Source: Parabacteroides bouchesdurhonensis
Lineage (GTDB): Bacteria; Bacteroidota; Bacteroidia; Bacteroidales; Tannerellaceae
DNA: 64,000 nucleotides
Assembly: GCF_900186615.1 (NCBI RefSeq)
Contig: NZ_LT896588.1
Span: 762,302 to 826,301, forward strand
Direction of reading: 5' to 3'
In this document: positions 39,771-48,380 of the stretch, piece after piece
Layout of the letters: each line of letters opens with the position of its first letter
Numbering within the stretch: position 1 is the stretch's first letter
The notes under the pieces: model-generated
The model's input: the letters and a program-made list of their open reading frames with translations, nothing else
Database searches by the model: none
What the model was told of the DNA's origin: nothing
Position numbers and translations under genes: made by a program

Positions 39771-39796
39771 AACGGCTCTCCCGAAAGAGAGTCGTT
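39771..39796 (-). ncRNA. Conserved 3' UTR hairpin of surface-protein gene 1
   Basis: Arms AACGGCTCTC / GAGAGTCGTT around a short UUUCGG-type loop on the message strand, about 32 nt after the stop and well before the U-run terminator. Nearly the same sequence occurs after the second surface-protein gene (58667-58692). Probably part of the mRNA, not a separate RNA gene. Confidence 0.55.
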
Positions 39797-39827
39797 ACGC
39801 AGCATCTCAAATTATTTGATTTCTATT

Positions 39828-42800
39828 TTATTCAACTACTGTCTTTACTGTTGCATCGTCTACCTTAACGATAACAACACCGGCAGAAGCAGGAATTACT
39901 TCAGCATCAGAAGTTGCAATAACAGTTGTTGCATGACCTACAATATCAGAAACGGTTACCTTTTTACCGGCAGCACCGTAAACAGTCACATTTCCTTCAC
40001 CAGCTACAACCTTGATTGTATTAGCTTCAATTACTTCATTGTCTGTAGCAATTTCATCATCTGCAACGTGTTTAACATCGAAGATCAAAGCATCGTCGCC
40101 GCCTGTTATTTCGTCAAACTTAGAAGTATGACTGTCTGACAATACAAGGCAACCATTCTGCATCTTTAACCAAGCAGCATATTGAGGAGCGATATCACCA
40201 CTAAGAGAAGCATAAGCATTAGCTCCATAGAATCCTGTTGTAGTTGTACCATAAGCGTTTTTATGGTTAACGTCCTTCATAGATTCAATCAAGAACTTCT
40301 GATCGCTTGTACCCGGTTTGATATAGCGCATTGACCAAGTTACATATTTATGTTTATCGGTGGTCAGGTTCTTAATGTAAACCAAGCGACCATTATCATC
40401 CTTGCCTGCAGCAATCATTGCATCATTTGCTTTCTTAATCTTTTCAAGCAATGCCAAGTTAACATCGTCTTTCGTTACACCGGCAAATTGATCTTTCAGG
40501 ATATACAAGCTATCACCATATTGAATAGCTTTTACGAAACCTGCACGATCGTATTCTTTCCAGTTATAACCCTTATCCGCTGTAACCATCTTACCGGCAG
40601 CGATAGAGTCTGCGAAGTTCACTAAATATTTACCGAAACGCATATCCGGAGTAGCCTGAATATCGTGAGGACAGTTTTCAATAGGTTCTTTACCTGCAGC
40701 AATCAAAGCCTGGCAAGTAGGACATCTTTCAAATTCATGACCTTTAATATCTGTACGTTCGATAGAAATCAGGTATTGAGGTTTAACATAACCTAAACCA
40801 CGTTCAACCCAAGCTGTATCAACAATGAATGAAAGACCGGAAGGAGCAGCTGACTCTGTATAGATACCTAAGAAGTCTACGCCCGGAACTTTAAAGTTCT
40901 TGTTACCTTCAATCTGCAATAATTCACCACGGTATTCTTCTACGAATCTCAATGTATCAGAAGCATCACCTTCATTGCCTTCCAGTTCTGCATTATTGAA
41001 ACGTCTGTAAAGAGGAGCATCTGTCGGTTCTACCGTAAATGCAGAAGTTCTCGTTTCTTTTAAGTTCTGAACTTTCAAAACAGCAGTCTTACCATCATCT
41101 GCAGTACCTACCTTATGAGCATCATCCAAAATCTGGTTATCATAAGCATTAAAAGTACTGCCTGTACCGGCATTATAAGCTTCTATAATTGCGTAATAAT
41201 CTTTATTTTCATAGAAGTTATTAGCTTTGAAATAGAAACTGTCAACTTTTGTAGTCTGATAATTTACAGCACCTACAGCATATTTATCTTCAGCAGCTTC
41301 AACCAGATAGTCATTACCCATAACAACTACATACTGTGTTCTGTGTAACTGGGCCAGACCAGGAATCTTCTTCAAGATCGCCGGAGTAACATTAACACCA
41401 TATTTGTCATAGTTACCTTCAAGAAGAGTGAATGAACCTAATTCATCCTGAGCATACAAAATTGAATCTTTTGAATTCTTAGCATTTCTACCAATCCACT
41501 TATCATCGCTATACGGATGCAGATAGTTGAATTTATATTTCTCAACCAACAGATCACTCGGTTTCAACCATTTGTAGCCCAATTTTTCATCTTTGATAAT
41601 AGCAGAATCTTCAATCTGGTCGAAATTCAAAGAAGCAACATTCAAACCAAACAAGCTTGAAGCAGTCATAATTTTACCTTCATCATCTTTAGCAAGCTGG
41701 ATAGTAGAAGTCTGTCCGTCAAATTCACGGTTTGTAAGCATAACAGGAGATGAAGAAGCCAATGATTCAGCTTCCTGAGTCCTCCATATCAACCATTGAT
41801 AAGCTGGCATATGTTCAGGATCTTGTTCGTCTAGAGTTACCCATTCAACAGTATTACCATTACCATGGATAGGAGCAGCCAATACTTGTTGTTTTTCATT
41901 TCTAATGATGTACAGACCGTTTGGAAGTGAATACTTATTATCTCCAACAGGAGTACAACCTACATAACCCAATTGGATATGTGTGTTCTGTCTGATAGTA
42001 TCTACTGTTAAAAGACGAGCTCCATTGCTTGTACCATCCAATGACTGTAATGCAACAAATGCATTATGTTTTCTGATAGTATCAGCTGTGTACCACAAAT
42101 TTCTGTTAGCTACTTCTGTTTCTTTTCTATGGAAAATAGCCTGGTTTACACGGATTGTAACGCTATCAACAGAAGGTTTGTAAGTAAACAGGAATTGATG
42201 TTGAGCTTTCAATTCTGAATTATTCAAACTATCTTCTGCTACAGTATAACCATAATCCGTCAAAATTTTAGTAGTTAATGAAGTCCAGTTGTAAGCCAAG
42301 AATTTAGCAGCACTTGCATCCGGATTTGTATAAGCGGTATCAACTCTTAAATAAGAAGAATCTGCTCTTGCTACATATACATATTTCACTGTATCTGCAG
42401 CACCACTTAAACTTGTTACCTGTCTTGCAAAAAATTTCTTAGCATTAAACGGATTCTCACGACTTGTATTCTGAACATCCGGAGTAAACTTTAATTGAAC
42501 ACCCTTGTCAGAAGCCTGAAGATCGAATAATGTGTTAATTTCATTTGCAGAAAGAATTATTTCCGCCGCTTTTCTCAGAGTAAACTTTTTAAAGTTATTA
42601 TTCTGTTGTCTGATAGCGTTATCTGCTAAATCCTTAATAAGGAATACTCCTTCTTGTTGTACGGCAAGACCTACAACTGAGTCTGCTGTAAAGTAAGAAA
42701 ACAAATAATTATCACGAGACAATTTTGTCTCATAATTATTGGCAAAAGCCCATCCGGCAATCTCCCCACCTACATATACAGAGTCCTCCACAGACACAAG

Positions 42801-43205
42801 CGGCATAGCTGGATTTCCCGGATTAAAATCGGCAATATTACCTTCCATTGTAATATCCAAACGCTGACCAGTTCCTTTATTCAAGAAATCATACTTAAAA
42901 CTCTGACCCTGATTAGAAGAAGCTGCAATGCTTACGCACCAAAGTGTATTAGCCAAACTGTCCGAATGAGTGGGAGCTGCAACAAATTCCAGTTTACCGT
43001 CATTTGTCATGTAAAGCACACTATCCGCTAATGTTTCGGCATCATTGGCATCATTAGACAACTGATACAGACCATTATCGTCCGTCTTCAATTTGTCTAC
43101 CGGCAGAGATCCCTGAAGAGTAGGAAGAACCGGATTCTGCGCACCAACAGACATCGCACCCAAAAGTGCAAAGCCTGCCACAAGAGTAGAAAACTTTTTG
43201 TTCAT
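39828..43205 (-). CDS. Large secreted surface protein 1 with DUF6383-type C-terminal domain (putative S-layer protein)
   Basis: 1,125 residues with a signal peptide (MNKKFSTLVAGFALLGAMSVGA). The long middle part is not recognisable beyond beta-rich, lectin-like stretches. A CPTCQALIAAGKEPIENCPH segment near residue 850 holds three cysteines. The last 70 residues (from IEANTIKVVAGEGNVTVYGA through SAGVVIVKVDDATVKTVVE) closely match the end of the protein at 58738 and resemble a T9SS type A sorting domain. I count about 16 D(S/T)(A/I/L/V/M/T) motifs, the Bacteroides O-glycosylation signal. Upstream lies an invertible promoter that faces away from this gene as read here, so the gene appears OFF. 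S-layer identity is inference from known Parabacteroides surface glycoproteins. Confidence 0.85.
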   Translation of the reverse strand: MNKKFSTLVAGFALLGAMSVGAQNPVLPTLQGSLPVDKLKTDDNGLYQLSNDANDAETLADSVLYMTNDGKLEFVAAPTHSDSLANTLWCVSIAASSNQGQSFKYDFLNKGTGQRLDITMEGNIADFNPGNPAMPLVSVEDSVYVGGEIAGWAFANNYETKLSRDNYLFSYFTADSVVGLAVQQEGVFLIKDLADNAIRQQNNNFKKFTLRKAAEIILSANEINTLFDLQASDKGVQLKFTPDVQNTSRENPFNAKKFFARQVTSLSGAADTVKYVYVARADSSYLRVDTAYTNPDASAAKFLAYNWTSLTTKILTDYGYTVAEDSLNNSELKAQHQFLFTYKPSVDSVTIRVNQAIFHRKETEVANRNLWYTADTIRKHNAFVALQSLDGTSNGARLLTVDTIRQNTHIQLGYVGCTPVGDNKYSLPNGLYIIRNEKQQVLAAPIHGNGNTVEWVTLDEQDPEHMPAYQWLIWRTQEAESLASSSPVMLTNREFDGQTSTIQLAKDDEGKIMTASSLFGLNVASLNFDQIEDSAIIKDEKLGYKWLKPSDLLVEKYKFNYLHPYSDDKWIGRNAKNSKDSILYAQDELGSFTLLEGNYDKYGVNVTPAILKKIPGLAQLHRTQYVVVMGNDYLVEAAEDKYAVGAVNYQTTKVDSFYFKANNFYENKDYYAIIEAYNAGTGSTFNAYDNQILDDAHKVGTADDGKTAVLKVQNLKETRTSAFTVEPTDAPLYRRFNNAELEGNEGDASDTLRFVEEYRGELLQIEGNKNFKVPGVDFLGIYTESAAPSGLSFIVDTAWVERGLGYVKPQYLISIERTDIKGHEFERCPTCQALIAAGKEPIENCPHDIQATPDMRFGKYLVNFADSIAAGKMVTADKGYNWKEYDRAGFVKAIQYGDSLYILKDQFAGVTKDDVNLALLEKIKKANDAMIAAGKDDNGRLVYIKNLTTDKHKYVTWSMRYIKPGTSDQKFLIESMKDVNHKNAYGTTTTGFYGANAYASLSGDIAPQYAAWLKMQNGCLVLSDSHTSKFDEITGGDDALIFDVKHVADDEIATDNEVIEANTIKVVAGEGNVTVYGAAGKKVTVSDIVGHATTVIATSDAEVIPASAGVVIVKVDDATVKTVVE

Positions 43206-43283
43206 AATTTAAGAATTTAATATTAATACCAAAGTGTAATAAGTTCTATAATTCATCAACTAGTCCATACAAAAATGACTAGG
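43206..43283 (-). promoter_or_regulatory. 5' leader of surface-protein gene 1
   Basis: AT-rich leader between the switch and the start codon. It shares long stretches with the leader of the second gene (around 61546-61620), including TTAATATTAATAC and AAAGTGTAAT on the plus strand, suggesting a conserved 5' UTR. Confidence 0.5.
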
Positions 43284-43475
43284 GAAAACGATCGTCTAGA
43301 TTCGTCATTTTTTCACCCATCGCGAAAGAGTTCGTATTCAGAATCCTTTGTTTTGTAACTGATAAGCTATATTGTTGATAAGAAAGTAGATAGGAGAAAA
43401 AAAAATATTCTAAAAGAATTGCAAGAATAAAAGAAAGATGTACCTTTGCAATGACGAATCTAGACGATCGTTTTC
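43284..43475. promoter_or_regulatory. Invertible promoter segment 1 (OFF orientation)
   Basis: Perfect 26-bp inverted repeats at 43284-43309 and 43450-43475 (GAAAACGATCGTCTAGATTC... and its complement) flank 140 bp. Inside, on the plus strand, -33 TTG (43419-43421), a 19-bp spacer and -7 TACCTTTG (43441-43448) form a strong promoter pointing away from the gene on the minus strand. Inversion would turn it toward the gene. Homologous to the segment at 61621-61814. Confidence 0.9.
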
Positions 43476-43548
43476 ACTATCCACTTCATCTCTCCTTAAA
43501 AGCTGTTTATCAGGAGTTTATCTAGCAATAATCAAAATACTATTTATT

Positions 43549-43566
43549 TAATGTACGCGTACATTA
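43549..43566. promoter_or_regulatory. 18-bp perfect palindrome beyond switch 1
   Basis: TAATGTACGCGTACATTA, 74 bp outside the distal inverted repeat. A 20-bp version is at the matching place of the second locus (61910-61929). Likely a protein-binding site; the binder is unknown. Confidence 0.6.
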
Positions 43567-43709
43567 TAATAGGCGATAAATTCTTTATATCAAATCAATT
43601 TACGAAAATCAGATTTTGACAAATTGTCAATCATGGATAGTATAGTTTTTCCCTAAGATGCAACAACAATATCCAAGTATTCAAAAAAAAGGATTCAGGT
43701 GTAATAAGT

Positions 43710-43771
43710 GTTTCATCAGGGAGAAACTAAAATTTCATCCCGATGAAACTTTTTTTTCTCCCTGATGGAAC
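43710..43771 (+). terminator. Nested palindrome/terminator beyond switch 1
   Basis: Outer arms GTTTCATCAGGGAGAA (43710-43725) and TTCTCCCTGATGGAAC (43756-43771) match at 15 of 16. The inner hairpin TTTCATC-CC-GATGAAA (43733-43748) is followed by CTTTTTTTT. On the plus strand this would stop transcripts leaving the OFF-oriented promoter before they reach the gene at 44011. Confidence 0.7.
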
Positions 43772-43975
43772 TTTATTCAGCCTAAAAACACCAGATTCTC
43801 CTCAAAGCAGAAAATGGCTTTTTCACTCCTTTTTCTCTTCTATATCCTACAAATAAGAAAAAGCATAAAACAGAAAAACAAGTACACATGTAATACAAAA
43901 AGACACCAATCAACACATATAAGCGACATTTTGTCTCTCTTAATAAAAACCGTTTCTATGCATCCAAATATTTTA

Positions 43976-43983
43976 TACATTTG
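43976..43983 (+). promoter_or_regulatory. Promoter -7 box for GSCFA/murF-alr operon
   Basis: TACATTTG, exact consensus, 27 bp before the ATG at 44011. Confidence 0.5.
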
Positions 43984-44010
43984 TACAGAGATAAAAAACA
44001 AGATATAAAA

Positions 44011-44997
44011 ATGGAGTTATCAACACCTGTATCTATCCCCAAACCCCGGTTTACATTTGAATATGGAAATCAGATCATGTTATTTGGCTCCTGTTTTGCA
44101 GAAAACATTGGAAGTAAACTGGAAGACAGCAAGTTTACGGTAGACTTAAATCCTTTTGGAACTCTTTACAATCCGGCATCAGTGGCTTTGGCTTTACGGA
44201 AATTATTTCAACCGGAACGATTTACAGGAAAAGACCTGTTTCTTCACGGAGGAATATATCATAGTTTTTCCCATCACAGCAAATTCTCTTCCACTTCGGA
44301 AACGGAGTGTCTGGAAAACATAAATGAAAGGCTTTTTGCATCATCCGAACGTTTACGCAAAGCAAATCGCCTGGTAATTACATTCGGAACAGCTTATGTG
44401 TACAAATTAAAAGAAAACGGGCAAATCGTATCCAACTGCCATAAATTGCCGGAGAAAATGTTTACCAGAGAATTATTACCCGTACAAGATATTGTAGAAA
44501 ACTGGCAGAATCTGTTACTTTCTTTATGGGAGCAGAATCCGGAACTGAAAGTTTTATTTACGGTAAGCCCCATCCGTCACTGGAAGGACGGCGCCCACGG
44601 AAATCAAATCAGCAAAGCCACGCTGTTACTCGCTATTGAGCAATTGCAAAAGAGCTACGCAACCCATATTGAATACTTTCCGGCCTACGAAATTATGATG
44701 GACGAACTCCGCGACTATCGTTTCTATGCGGATGATATGTTGCATCCTTCTTCTTTGGCTATAGAATATATATGGCAGGGGTTTAAAGAAAATTACCTGT
44801 CACAAGAAAGCCTGGCAATACTTAAAGAATGGAACGATATAAAAAAAGCTCTTAACCATAAACCGTTCCAACCGGAAAGTGACGCGTACAGGCAGTTCAT
44901 CTCGCAAACTTTGTTAAAGATGGAACGTATTAGCCGGAAAATAGCTTCCTTTGATATTTCAAAAGAATATGAATTGGTCAAGTCTAAACTAAAATAA
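44011..44997 (+). CDS. GSCFA-domain protein
   Basis: 328 residues from the ATG at 44011 (MELSTPVSIPKPRFTFEYG); an ATG ten codons upstream overlaps the -7 box and is rejected. The family signature FGSCFAENIG is at about 26-35. FGTAYVY, SPIRHWKDGAHGNQISKATL and a late DDMLHPSSLAIEYIW, with Asp and His in SGNH-hydrolase order, suggest a GDSL/SGNH-like esterase fold. Substrate unknown. It lies 3 nt before murF-alr, so a role in the cell envelope is possible but unproven. Confidence 0.88.
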   Translation: MELSTPVSIPKPRFTFEYGNQIMLFGSCFAENIGSKLEDSKFTVDLNPFGTLYNPASVALALRKLFQPERFTGKDLFLHGGIYHSFSHHSKFSSTSETECLENINERLFASSERLRKANRLVITFGTAYVYKLKENGQIVSNCHKLPEKMFTRELLPVQDIVENWQNLLLSLWEQNPELKVLFTVSPIRHWKDGAHGNQISKATLLLAIEQLQKSYATHIEYFPAYEIMMDELRDYRFYADDMLHPSSLAIEYIWQGFKENYLSQESLAILKEWNDIKKALNHKPFQPESDAYRQFISQTLLKMERISRKIASFDISKEYELVKSKLK

Positions 44998-45000
44998 AGA

Positions 45001-47466
45001 ATGGAATACACAATCAAAGAAGTGGCCGGAATTATTGGTGCTAAAACTGAAAAGTTGCATAACGACTCTATAAGCATACTGCTGACAGACAGTCGCCGAC
45101 TTTCTTTTCCGGAACAAAGTCTTTTTTTTGCTCTCAAGACAAAAACAAACGACGGACATAAATATATAGCTGAACTATATAAACTGCGCGTACGTAATTT
45201 TGTAGTAAGTACAATGCTTCCTGAATTTGACACGATGACGGACGCAAACTTCCTGCTCGTAAAAGACGTACTGAAAGCACTCCAAAAATTGGCTATTCAT
45301 CACCGGAAACGGTTCAATATCCCTGTCATCGGTATTACCGGAAGCAATGGGAAAACGATTGTAAAAGAGTTTCTTTACCAATTATTACATAACGAATTCA
45401 ATATTGTACGCTCACCCCGTAGTTATAATTCACAACTGGGCGTGCCGTTATCCGTATGGCAAATAAACGAAAAGAACACGCTGGGTATTTTCGAAGCGGG
45501 CATTTCCCAACCGGATGAAATGGAGCGTTTACAACCTATTATCGCTCCAACTATCGGTATTATCACTAACATTGGTGAAGCCCATCAGGAAAACTTTATC
45601 TCTACCACTCAAAAGTGTCTGGAAAAACTAACCTTATTCAATGATTGCGAAGCCATTATATATGACGGAGACAATGTTTTTATCTCTAATTGCATTGAAT
45701 CCGCCTGTCTGTCTCATAAAGCCATAGCCTGGAGCCGGACCGATTCGGAAGCGCCTCTTTTCATCGAATCTATTCAGAAGAAAGAGAATGAAACCATTAT
45801 TCATTGTACGTTATTAGGATTCAGCCAGGTTTATACGATTCCGTTCGCCGACGACGCATCTATCGAAAATGTGATACATTGCATGGCTGTCATGCTGTAC
45901 TTAAAACCGACCAGTGTAAACGACCGGGAGAAATTCAAACACATGGAATCGGTAGACATGAGACTGAATGTGAAGCAAGGCATAAACAATTGCCTGCTAA
46001 TCAACGATACTTATAACTCAGACATCAATTCTCTGGATATTGCCCTGGACTTCCAGCATAGCCGCCGCGTAGAAAAGAAGCTGAAAAGCACGCTGATCCT
46101 TTCGGATATTCTGCAATCCGGCACGCTGCCGAAATCTCTCTATAAGAAGGTGGCCGACCTGGTACGCAGAAAGAAAGTAGACCGTATTATCGGCATAGGC
46201 CGCGATATAATGGAATACGGCAGTGTGTTTGAGATGGAGAAAGAGTTTTATGCTACAACGGAAGATTTTATCAAATCTCCTTCGTTCCGTAAGTTCAACA
46301 ACGAACTTATTCTGATAAAAGGCTCACGCCGTTTCCACTTTGAGAAAATCTCCGACCTGCTGGAAAAGAAAGTACATGAAACAATCTTAGAGGTTAATCT
46401 GGATGCCATCGTTCATAATTTCAATTATTACCGTTCCAAGTTAAAACCGGAAACCAAGATGGTTTGTATGGTAAAAGCGTTTGCCTATGGAGCCGGTTCA
46501 TACGAGTTGGCTAAAACATTACAGGAACATCGGTGTGATTATCTGGCTGTAGCGGTTGCCGACGAAGGAGCCGAACTGCGTAAAGAGGGCATTTCCATTC
46601 CTATCATTGTGATGAACCCGGAATTCAGCAGCTTCAACGTATTATTGGAAAACCATCTGGAACCGGAAGTTTACAGCTTCCGCCTGCTGGATGCAATGAT
46701 CAGGGAAACAGAACGCCGCGGAATGACATCTTACCCTATTCATATCAAAATAGACACGGGAATGCATAGGCTCGGATTCCAACCGGAAGATATTCAGGCA
46801 ATATGTGAACGAATCAAGAACCAATCAGGAGTAGTTGTCCGCTCGATATTCTCACATCTTGCCGGTAGCGATTCACCTGTATTTGACGATTTCACCCAAC
46901 AGCAACTGGACAAATTCACAAAAGCGTCCGCCGAACTGGAAGCAGGGCTTGACTATAAAGTAATTAAACATATCCTCAACTCTGCCGGTATTGAACGTTT
47001 CGCGAAGTATCAAATGGACATGGTCCGTCTTGGCATCGGTTTATACGGAGTAAGCGCATCGGGACAAAAAGGGTTACGCAACGTAAGTACGCTTAAAACA
47101 ACAATTCTACAAATACAAAATGTTTCGAATGGCGATTCTGTCGGATATAGCAGAAAGAGCTATGTTACACGTGATTCGCGCATAGCAATCATTCCCATCG
47201 GATATGCCGACGGATTGAACCGGCATTTCAGCAACGGTGAAGGAGAAGTTGTGATAAACGGCCATCGTTGCCCGATTATTGGTAATATCTGCATGGATGC
47301 CTGTATGATAGACGTAACCGATATAGATGCCCGCGAAGGAGATACGGTTATCATATTCGGTGAAGAACATCCCGTTAGCGAGTTGTCGGATAAATTACAA
47401 ACCATCCCTTATGAGATACTTACTTCTGTATCTCCAAGAGTTAAAAGGGTTTATTACAGGGAATAA
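45001..47466 (+). CDS. murF-alr: Bifunctional MurF ligase / alanine racemase
   Basis: 821-residue fusion. Residues 1 to about 455 are MurF, which adds D-Ala-D-Ala to UDP-MurNAc-tripeptide; the ATP loop TGSNGKT is at 113-119, with NDTYNSDINSL near 335-345. From about 460 onward is alanine racemase: the PLP lysine is K492 in MVKAFAYGAG, followed by KIDTGMHRLGF, and the C-terminal beta domain includes GYSRKSYVTRDSRIAIIPIG and NICMDACMIDVT. One chain thus makes D-Ala and uses its dipeptide. The fusion is known in Bacteroidota and explains why murF is missing from the dcw cluster. Confidence 0.96.
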   Translation: MEYTIKEVAGIIGAKTEKLHNDSISILLTDSRRLSFPEQSLFFALKTKTNDGHKYIAELYKLRVRNFVVSTMLPEFDTMTDANFLLVKDVLKALQKLAIHHRKRFNIPVIGITGSNGKTIVKEFLYQLLHNEFNIVRSPRSYNSQLGVPLSVWQINEKNTLGIFEAGISQPDEMERLQPIIAPTIGIITNIGEAHQENFISTTQKCLEKLTLFNDCEAIIYDGDNVFISNCIESACLSHKAIAWSRTDSEAPLFIESIQKKENETIIHCTLLGFSQVYTIPFADDASIENVIHCMAVMLYLKPTSVNDREKFKHMESVDMRLNVKQGINNCLLINDTYNSDINSLDIALDFQHSRRVEKKLKSTLILSDILQSGTLPKSLYKKVADLVRRKKVDRIIGIGRDIMEYGSVFEMEKEFYATTEDFIKSPSFRKFNNELILIKGSRRFHFEKISDLLEKKVHETILEVNLDAIVHNFNYYRSKLKPETKMVCMVKAFAYGAGSYELAKTLQEHRCDYLAVAVADEGAELRKEGISIPIIVMNPEFSSFNVLLENHLEPEVYSFRLLDAMIRETERRGMTSYPIHIKIDTGMHRLGFQPEDIQAICERIKNQSGVVVRSIFSHLAGSDSPVFDDFTQQQLDKFTKASAELEAGLDYKVIKHILNSAGIERFAKYQMDMVRLGIGLYGVSASGQKGLRNVSTLKTTILQIQNVSNGDSVGYSRKSYVTRDSRIAIIPIGYADGLNRHFSNGEGEVVINGHRCPIIGNICMDACMIDVTDIDAREGDTVIIFGEEHPVSELSDKLQTIPYEILTSVSPRVKRVYYRE

Positions 47467-47497
47467 TTGGATATATTGCACATTATGCGTATTTTTG
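47467..47497 (+). promoter_or_regulatory. Promoter of fabI
   Basis: -33 TTG at 47467-47469 and -7 TATTTTTG at 47490-47497 (exact consensus) with a 20-bp spacer, 24 bp before the fabI ATG. It overlaps the end of murF-alr by a few bases upstream. Confidence 0.6.
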
Positions 47498-47521
47498 TGC
47501 CGTAATAAATATAAATAAGGT

Positions 47522-48379
47522 ATGAGTCATAATTTATTGAAAGGCAAACGTGGCGTTATTTTCGGCGCGCTGAATGATATGTCTATTGCCTGGAAGGTGG
47601 CAGAAAGAGCCGTAGAAGAAGGGGCAACCATTACGCTAAGTAATACGCCAATCGCAGTTCGTATGGGTCAGGTAGATGCCCTGGCTGAGAAACTGAATGC
47701 ACAGGTTATCCCGGCCGATGCTACAAATGTAGAAGACCTTGAGACTGTATTCTCCAAGTCAGTTGAAATATTAGGCGGCAAAATAGATTTTGTATTACAT
47801 TCTATCGGCATGAGTCCGAATGTTCGTAAAAAACGTACATACGATGACCTGGACTATAGCATGTTGGAAAAGACATTAGATATCTCTGCCGTTTCTTTCC
47901 ACAAAATGTTACAGGTTGCCAAAAAGCAGGATGCAATTGCCGAATGCGGATCCGTAATCGCTCTTTCGTATGTAGCTGCGCAACGTACTTTCTTCGGATA
48001 TAACGATATGGCAGACGCTAAAAGTTTATTGGAGTCTATCGCCCGCAGCTTCGGCTATATCTATGGCCGTGAAAAAGGCATACGTATCAATACCATTTCC
48101 CAGTCTCCCACATTGACAACAGCCGGTAGCGGAGTGAAAGGTATGGAGCACTTGATGGATTTTGCCAATAAGATGAGCCCGTTAGGTAACGCAACAGCCG
48201 ACGAATGTGCCGACTATTGTGTAATGATGTTCTCTGATTTTACACGCAAAGTAACAATGCAAAATCTTTATCATGACGGCGGTTTCTCGAGCATGGGTAT
48301 GAGCCTGCGCGCCATGAACCAGTACAGCAAAGGTTTGGAAGAATATACCGACGAAAACGGTCATATCATATACGGTTAA
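47522..48379 (+). CDS. fabI: Enoyl-[acyl-carrier-protein] reductase (NADH) FabI
   Basis: 285-residue SDR-type reductase for the last step of fatty acid elongation. The FabI nucleotide motif GALNDMSIAWKVA is at 15-27, LHSIGMSP at 92-99, and the catalytic pair Y160 and K167 (Y-x6-K) lies in FFGYNDMADAK. Substrate-loop residues follow in SQSPTLTTAGSGV. The tail (AMNQYSKGLEEYTDENGHII) is slightly extended. It is followed one base later by the Sua5-type gene. Confidence 0.93.
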   Translation: MSHNLLKGKRGVIFGALNDMSIAWKVAERAVEEGATITLSNTPIAVRMGQVDALAEKLNAQVIPADATNVEDLETVFSKSVEILGGKIDFVLHSIGMSPNVRKKRTYDDLDYSMLEKTLDISAVSFHKMLQVAKKQDAIAECGSVIALSYVAAQRTFFGYNDMADAKSLLESIARSFGYIYGREKGIRINTISQSPTLTTAGSGVKGMEHLMDFANKMSPLGNATADECADYCVMMFSDFTRKVTMQNLYHDGGFSSMGMSLRAMNQYSKGLEEYTDENGHIIYG

Positions 48380-48380
48380 T

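Larger units (their letters stand above)
43476..44010. other. Intergenic region between switch 1 and GSCFA gene
   Basis: 535 bp of AT-rich sequence holding the palindrome at 43549, the nested terminator at 43710 and the promoter of the next gene. Short open frames here have no recognisable product. Confidence 0.6.

Noticed and set aside
40620..40760. CPTC...NCPH segment in surface protein 1 as a zinc-ribbon domain
   Set aside because: Only one CxxC with a single later Cys-Pro-His; too little to support a metal-binding domain in an exported protein.
43284..43475. Reading the 26-bp inverted repeats as a transcription terminator or insertion-sequence ends
   Set aside because: The arms are 140 bp apart, no transposase lies between, and the interior is a promoter homologous to one at the other surface-protein gene; a switch explains all of this better.
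43814..44008. 64-codon frame upstream of the GSCFA gene
   Set aside because: Overlaps the promoter and start of the GSCFA gene; composition is low-complexity K/I/S/T with no family resemblance.
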